From Fidelibacterota bacterium (GTDB lineage Bacteria > Fidelibacterota > Fidelibacteria > Fidelibacterales > DSDE01): 11,390 bases of DNA. The stretch is from positions 1 through 11,390 of the forward strand of contig DSDE01000506.1 in assembly GCA_011049095.1 (NCBI GenBank). The letters run 5' to 3'. The notes under the pieces are model-generated. The model made no database searches. It worked only from the letters and a program-made list of their open reading frames with translations, and was not told the origin of the DNA. Both the position numbers and the translations under genes were made by a program. Positions 7,643-11,390 of this stretch are shown here, piece by piece (position 1 is the stretch's first letter; each line of letters begins with the position of its first letter).

Positions 7643-7652
7643 TTAAACCCGA

Positions 7653-8756
7653 CTATTCCGGGCCAGTATCCTTGTCCTTCTCTATAAAATCGAGCATATT
7701 TTCATAAATATCCAGAAGCCACTCCAGCTCTTCCACCTGGTAAATTTCAATGCCAATTGATTCCAATGGACTGAGAAAAGCTTTCGCAAGATCATGGTCC
7801 ACCCAGACCTTTTCAGGCATGCCATCCAGCGCCATCAATTGATTCATAATGACAGAAGGCATCTTTTTCAGCATTGCATCATAATTAGGCAGAGGAGCTA
7901 GATTTTCATAAGAGACGATATGGCCGCTATCGCTGTCGATAAAGGCTGACAGAAATATCCAATGCGCTCGTTCAGTGGCTTCGATAATAAGCGGCGCCAA
8001 AAAAAAGACATATTCCAGATCACCAATCGTTTTCCCCTTTGTTTTTCTATACTGATGAAGCTGAATTTCAGAATAGCTGTAACTTAGCTCATTTACTTTT
8101 GGCAGCATATTATCAATATACAGATCGTCTTTCCAGACTTTTTTCCCGTTTTTTACCTGAGGCACCCGCAACAGGAATTTCTCATCATCACAAAAATAAA
8201 AGTTTTTATCGGCATCTGGGGCCGTCAAGCTGGGAAACAACTCAATAAGCTGCTCTATGGCGTCAATCAAAATATCTGCTTCTTCACAGTTTGCTGGCGC
8301 CGGATAGAAACCGGGCACAAAGGATAAAAAAACCGGATAGCCAATTCCCTTGCTGAAATTAAGTTTCAGCTTGCGAATAAGGGCTAAATCTTCTTTTTCC
8401 ATCTGGGAATAAGGAATAAACGTAGCCTGAACTCTGGGACAGGTCAAACCCACGAAATCAAAATAAGGATTTGGGAGGTGGTCTATGGTCATCGGCAAGG
8501 TATCCTGCATCCCATAAAAACCCTCCAAGCCCTCCTTCCCTAAAAAGGCGCAAATGGAGTAATCAAGGCCAGAATTTCCCAAAACGCTGATAAAGGCGTT
8601 CTCATATCTCGAGGGGATTTTGATGGCAAAAAGCTGATCCTCATAGAGCTTTTCCCAGGGTCTTAGATTTTTAATTTGTTCCATCAATTGGTATAGCCTG
8701 ATTTTTTGGTCCATTGAAACTTTTTGCCCTAATAAACTGTCATCTCGCTCATTCAT
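7653..8756 (-). CDS. Hypothetical protein resembling DUF7309/DUF6930 proteins
   Basis: 367 residues, soluble, acidic C-terminus (DFIEKDKDTGPE). The N-terminal part (about 15-130) contains LYQLMEQIKNLRPWEKLYED, an FISVLGNSGLDYSICAFLG stretch and GLEGFY, which recalls the DUF7309 type. The C-terminal part (about 215-350) contains FLSAFIDSDSGHIVSYE, MPEKVWVDHDLAKAFLSPL and IEIYQVEELEWLLDIYENM, recalling DUF6930. These names come from memory of the family style and are moderate in confidence; no function is known to me. It starts 15 bases after tex, with gggat as a weak ribosome-binding site 4 bases before the ATG, so it is probably the last gene of the tex transcript. Its stop is 10 bases from the stop of the convergent kinase gene. 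The ORF appears intact. Confidence 0.8.
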   Translation of the reverse strand: MNERDDSLLGQKVSMDQKIRLYQLMEQIKNLRPWEKLYEDQLFAIKIPSRYENAFISVLGNSGLDYSICAFLGKEGLEGFYGMQDTLPMTIDHLPNPYFDFVGLTCPRVQATFIPYSQMEKEDLALIRKLKLNFSKGIGYPVFLSFVPGFYPAPANCEEADILIDAIEQLIELFPSLTAPDADKNFYFCDDEKFLLRVPQVKNGKKVWKDDLYIDNMLPKVNELSYSYSEIQLHQYRKTKGKTIGDLEYVFFLAPLIIEATERAHWIFLSAFIDSDSGHIVSYENLAPLPNYDAMLKKMPSVIMNQLMALDGMPEKVWVDHDLAKAFLSPLESIGIEIYQVEELEWLLDIYENMLDFIEKDKDTGPE

Positions 8757-8771
8757 AATTATCCCATCTTT

Positions 8772-10913
8772 TTAATCAATTAATGAAAGCCCAATGCGTC
8801 CGCGAATGATATCCAGGCTGATGACCGTTGCTTCTACCTGCTGGCCGACTTTTAGCACCTCATGGGGATTTTTAACAAATTTTTTCGCCATTTTTGAAAT
8901 ATGCACCAGACCGGCATTTTTTAGCCCCAAATCGATAAAGGCACCAAAATCAGTGATATTCTGCACCGCGCCTTTCACTTTCATTCCTTCTTTCAAATCT
9001 TCGATTCTGAGCACATCTTCTCTAAAATTAACGGGGGGCATCTCTTCACGAGGGTCCCGGTCGGGGCGTATCAGCGCTTCAAAAATATCATTCAAAGTGT
9101 ATCTGCCGATATTAAGCTCTTCTGCAAATTCAGCAATATTTAATACGCCGCTCTCTTTGATATATTTGATATCGATGGCGCTTTCCGGCGAAAAATTCAG
9201 CTTCAGTTTTTTAAAGATTTTTTTGGTGGCATCATAAGACTCAGGATGGATGGTGCTATGATCTAGCCAGTTGCTGCTTTCATATATTTTGAGAAATCCG
9301 GCTGCCTGCTGATAGGCTTTTGCACCGATACCTTTAACTTTCAGCAACTCTTCCCGCGAACGAAGAGCTCCTTTTTCATTTCTATACTGGACGATATTGC
9401 GGGCAGTTGTTTTGTTCAGACCGGAAACCCTTTCCAGAAGCGGTCGTGACGCCGTATTCACATCCACGCCCACACTATTAACAGCGCTCTCTATTACCTT
9501 ATCAAGAGCTTCCATCAGGAGATTTTGATTGACATCATGCTGATACTGACCGACACCAATGGATTTTGGGTCAATCTTTACCAGCTCTGCAAGGGGGTCC
9601 TGAAGGCGGCGTGCAATGGAAATATTGCCGCGAGTGGATGCTTCCAACTCGGGAAATTCTTCTTTGGCAATAGGACTGGCGCTGTAAACCGATGCACCGG
9701 CTTCGTTTACCACCGTGTATTTTACATTGATTTTGCCTTTCTTGATGAGGCTGGCAATAAATTCTGCCGTCTCCCGACTGGCGGTCCCATTTCCAATAGC
9801 GATAATCTCTACTTTGTATTTTTGAACCAATTCCGTGATAGCAGCCTCCGACCTGACTAACTCTTTATGGGGCGGCGTGGGATAAATTGTCGTACCGGCT
9901 AGATAGTTCCCCGTTTCACTGATAACTGCTACTTTACAGCCAGTGCGGTAAGCCGGGTCTATGCCAATAATCCGCTTGCCACGCACAGGAGGCTGCATCA
10001 GAAGCTGATAGAGATTTTTAGCGAAAACCTCCACAGCCTGCTTCTCTGCTTTTTCAGAAAGGAGATGGCGCAGTTCCCGCTCTACCGATGGAAATATTAG
10101 CCTTTTATAGCTGTCTTCCATCACCTTTTTGAGAAAGTCAAAATGGGGACGACGACGGCCCAGGACTCTTTCGGAAAGAAGATTGATCATCTTTTCACTA
10201 TCCAGGTCCAGGGTCACCCTTAAAGCGTCCTCTTTTTCACCACGATTAATCGCTAAAATCCGGTGTGCCGGAATAGTCTCCACTGCTTCAGCAAATTCAT
10301 GGTACATTTCATAATCAGCCAGCTTGTCGCTTTTTTCCTTTGCCTTGCTGATTACAAGGCCCTCTTTTTGCAGCGTAAAGCGGACAAAGCCCCGCAGATC
10401 AGCCAGCTCATTAAAATGCTCGGCGAGAATATCCGATGCGCCCTGTAAAGCTTCGGCAACCGTTTTCACCTTATCGGAGAGATATTCGGCAGCCATTTTT
10501 CCCAGATCGCCAGGCTCTGCACCATAAATCCGGTCGGCCAGGGGCTGTAGCCCTTTCTCTTTGGCAATGGTTGCGCGAGTTCGCTTTTTGGGCTTATAGG
10601 GCAGGTAAATATCTTCCAGCTCTTGGGCATCCACACACTTTTCGATGAGGGCCATAAGCTCCGGCGTCAACTTTTCCAGCTTCTCTATCGTCTGGATGAT
10701 CGTGATCTTGCGCTCGCGAAGCTTATTAAAATAGAGCATTCGACTTTCTATATGGCGAAGCTGCTCTTCGTCCAGCGCCATGGTCAGCTCTTTGCGATAG
10801 CGGGCAATAAAGGGAACGGTATTGCCATCTGAGAGCAATTCTGCCGCTTTTTCCACCTGAATTGTCTTTATACTCAGCTCTTCGGCAATCAGTTTAATTT
10901 CTCGTGAATTCAT
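8772..10913 (-). CDS. tex: Tex family RNA-binding transcription accessory protein
   Basis: 713 residues, within the usual size of Tex/YhgF proteins. Domains: helical Tex N-terminal region (1 to about 200) with the conserved DIYLPYKPKKRTRATIAKEK stretch (101-120); YqgF/RNase H-like domain (about 313-440) with IIGIDPAYRTGCKVAV and IAIGNGTASRET; helix-hairpin-helix region (about 487-545) with LERVSGLN and LLKVKGIGAKAYQQA; and S1 RNA-binding domain (about 640-711) with VKGAVQNITDFGAFIDLG and LVHISKMA. Tex is a cytoplasmic nucleic-acid-binding protein linked to transcription and ribosome-associated processes. The start is supported by aagga 7 bases upstream. Upstream lies a small ORF with a 35-base gap, and downstream is the DUF-like gene, 15 bases away. 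Nothing is unusual in the sequence. Confidence 0.97.
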   Translation of the reverse strand: MNSREIKLIAEELSIKTIQVEKAAELLSDGNTVPFIARYRKELTMALDEEQLRHIESRMLYFNKLRERKITIIQTIEKLEKLTPELMALIEKCVDAQELEDIYLPYKPKKRTRATIAKEKGLQPLADRIYGAEPGDLGKMAAEYLSDKVKTVAEALQGASDILAEHFNELADLRGFVRFTLQKEGLVISKAKEKSDKLADYEMYHEFAEAVETIPAHRILAINRGEKEDALRVTLDLDSEKMINLLSERVLGRRRPHFDFLKKVMEDSYKRLIFPSVERELRHLLSEKAEKQAVEVFAKNLYQLLMQPPVRGKRIIGIDPAYRTGCKVAVISETGNYLAGTTIYPTPPHKELVRSEAAITELVQKYKVEIIAIGNGTASRETAEFIASLIKKGKINVKYTVVNEAGASVYSASPIAKEEFPELEASTRGNISIARRLQDPLAELVKIDPKSIGVGQYQHDVNQNLLMEALDKVIESAVNSVGVDVNTASRPLLERVSGLNKTTARNIVQYRNEKGALRSREELLKVKGIGAKAYQQAAGFLKIYESSNWLDHSTIHPESYDATKKIFKKLKLNFSPESAIDIKYIKESGVLNIAEFAEELNIGRYTLNDIFEALIRPDRDPREEMPPVNFREDVLRIEDLKEGMKVKGAVQNITDFGAFIDLGLKNAGLVHISKMAKKFVKNPHEVLKVGQQVEATVISLDIIRGRIGLSLID

Positions 10914-10920
10914 CTGCTTA

Positions 10921-10925
10921 TCCTT
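10921..10925 (-). promoter_or_regulatory. tex: Ribosome-binding site of tex
   Basis: Reads aagga on the minus strand, 7 bases before the tex ATG (10911-10913). Confidence 0.75.
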
Positions 10926-10948
10926 GCAAGTTCATCTATTTTACTTCT

Positions 10949-11272
10949 TTAATCCTGATTATGGCTATACAAAAGCTTAAAAGCCTCTTTGTCAAGGGCG
11001 ATGAGGCATTTCTGCAAAACTTTTGTCTCTTGTGGTTCTGAAAGGTACATTTCGGCAATGAATTTCCTGGCTCTCAGAAACTCTTTGCATCGTCCTTTCC
11101 ACACGCTGCCGCTGTCGTTGGAAAAATCTATCAATTCCAGCGCTTCTTTATATTCCTGTGGGAAACTGCAGATATTGTGAGCGCGGTTTAGTTCACTGCA
11201 GCTCAGGATGATCTGCTTCCACCGAGGAAATTGGACAAAACGGGGCTTTAGTGTTTTATGCCAAAGTGTCAT
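10949..11272 (-). CDS. Small hypothetical protein, or C-terminal part of a frameshifted gene
   Basis: 107 codons encoding a mainly helical, basic, soluble protein with no family I recognise. Visible features are Trp/Phe-rich starts (MTLWHKTLKPRF, FPRWKQIILSC), SVWKGRCKEFLRARKFIAEM, and a Leu-rich tail (LQKCLIALDKEAFKLLYSH). The ATG at 11270-11272 has no ribosome-binding site and lies inside the end of the upstream frame. It is followed by tex after 35 bases. Removing a single T near 11264 would join the upstream frame to this one as ...LAADDTWHKTLKPRF. The product may therefore be the C-terminal half of one longer protein rather than a separate gene. Confidence 0.6.
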   Translation of the reverse strand: MTLWHKTLKPRFVQFPRWKQIILSCSELNRAHNICSFPQEYKEALELIDFSNDSGSVWKGRCKEFLRARKFIAEMYLSEPQETKVLQKCLIALDKEAFKLLYSHNQD

Positions 11273-11390
11273 CGGCGGCTAAAATGAGTTTTTCGCTTAT
11301 AGCTTTGATTTTTTCCCTAATTTCCAGACAGCTAATTTTTATGGAATAATTATCCTGTTGCAGGCGAACATTGTTAAAAGTAGCGTATTC
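11256..11390 (-). CDS. 3' end of an unknown gene (partial, runs out of the window)
   Basis: 44 open codons from the window edge to TAA (11256-11258), including YSIKISCLEIREKIKAISEK and ending LILAADDTLA. The heptad-like helical composition looks coding, but no family is recognisable from this short piece. It overlaps the next ORF by 17 bases, more than the usual 1- or 4-base translational-coupling overlaps, which together with the missing ribosome-binding site of that ORF suggests a frameshift within a single gene. Confidence 0.5.
   Translation of the reverse strand, partial: EYATFNNVRLQQDNYSIKISCLEIREKIKAISEKLILAADDTLA

Noticed and set aside
7633..7666. Possible bidirectional terminator between the convergent genes (ctgg/ccag and cccg/cggg pairings)
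   Set aside because: The stems are only 4 bp, separated by unpaired bases, and no T-run follows on either strand.
8794..9237. 147-codon open frame on the plus strand opposite tex
   Set aside because: Shadow of the S1/HhH part of tex; Ser/Phe-rich translation without domain character.

Overview
The window is a chromosomal segment dense in signal transduction, from a bacterium I cannot place with confidence. The plus-strand kinases have the AHDFNN type of H-box, and the PAS/GAF/CHASE architectures and C-terminal CxxC...CxxC modules resemble those I associate with Desulfobacterota-like and other environmental, often anaerobic, bacteria. This is an impression from protein style. No rRNA or other phylogenetic marker is present, and Tex is too widespread to help. 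I see no tRNA, CRISPR array, insertion sequence or phage gene.

Plus strand, 1-7642: a run of signalling genes with short gaps. (1) The 3' part of a large membrane-bound hybrid histidine kinase, CHASE-like sensor/TM/PAS/GAF/HisKA/HATPase/REC, cut by the left window edge. (2) A wrecked sensor gene (3053-3710): a PAS domain, a second PAS and an HPt domain survive in three different reading frames, so at least two deletions or frameshifts have occurred. (3) A stand-alone response regulator ending in a Cys-rich module. (4) A seven-TM/PAS protein that ends in the same Cys-rich module instead of a kinase core. (5) A PAS-PAS-PAS histidine kinase whose original start, with a good ribosome-binding site and a membrane anchor at 5787, is now out of frame with the body, leaving a first PAS without its N-terminal half.

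Minus strand, 11390-7653, convergent with the above: the end of an unknown gene, a small unknown ORF overlapping it (possibly one frameshifted gene), tex (RNA-binding transcription accessory protein) and a 367-aa protein resembling the Firmicutes-type DUF7309/DUF6930 proteins. These are closely spaced and probably co-transcribed.

The plus-strand genes look like parts of a phosphorelay neighbourhood: hybrid kinase with REC, HPt remnant, free REC and further sensors. Two features stand out. One is the shared ~53-residue CxxC-HGICPDC module, which is the apparent output of two neighbouring proteins that have no other recognisable effector. The other is the clustering of gene-internal lesions in the sensor genes. 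Lesions of this kind could reflect real decay of a redundant sensor cluster or an assembly collapse; the sequence alone does not decide.
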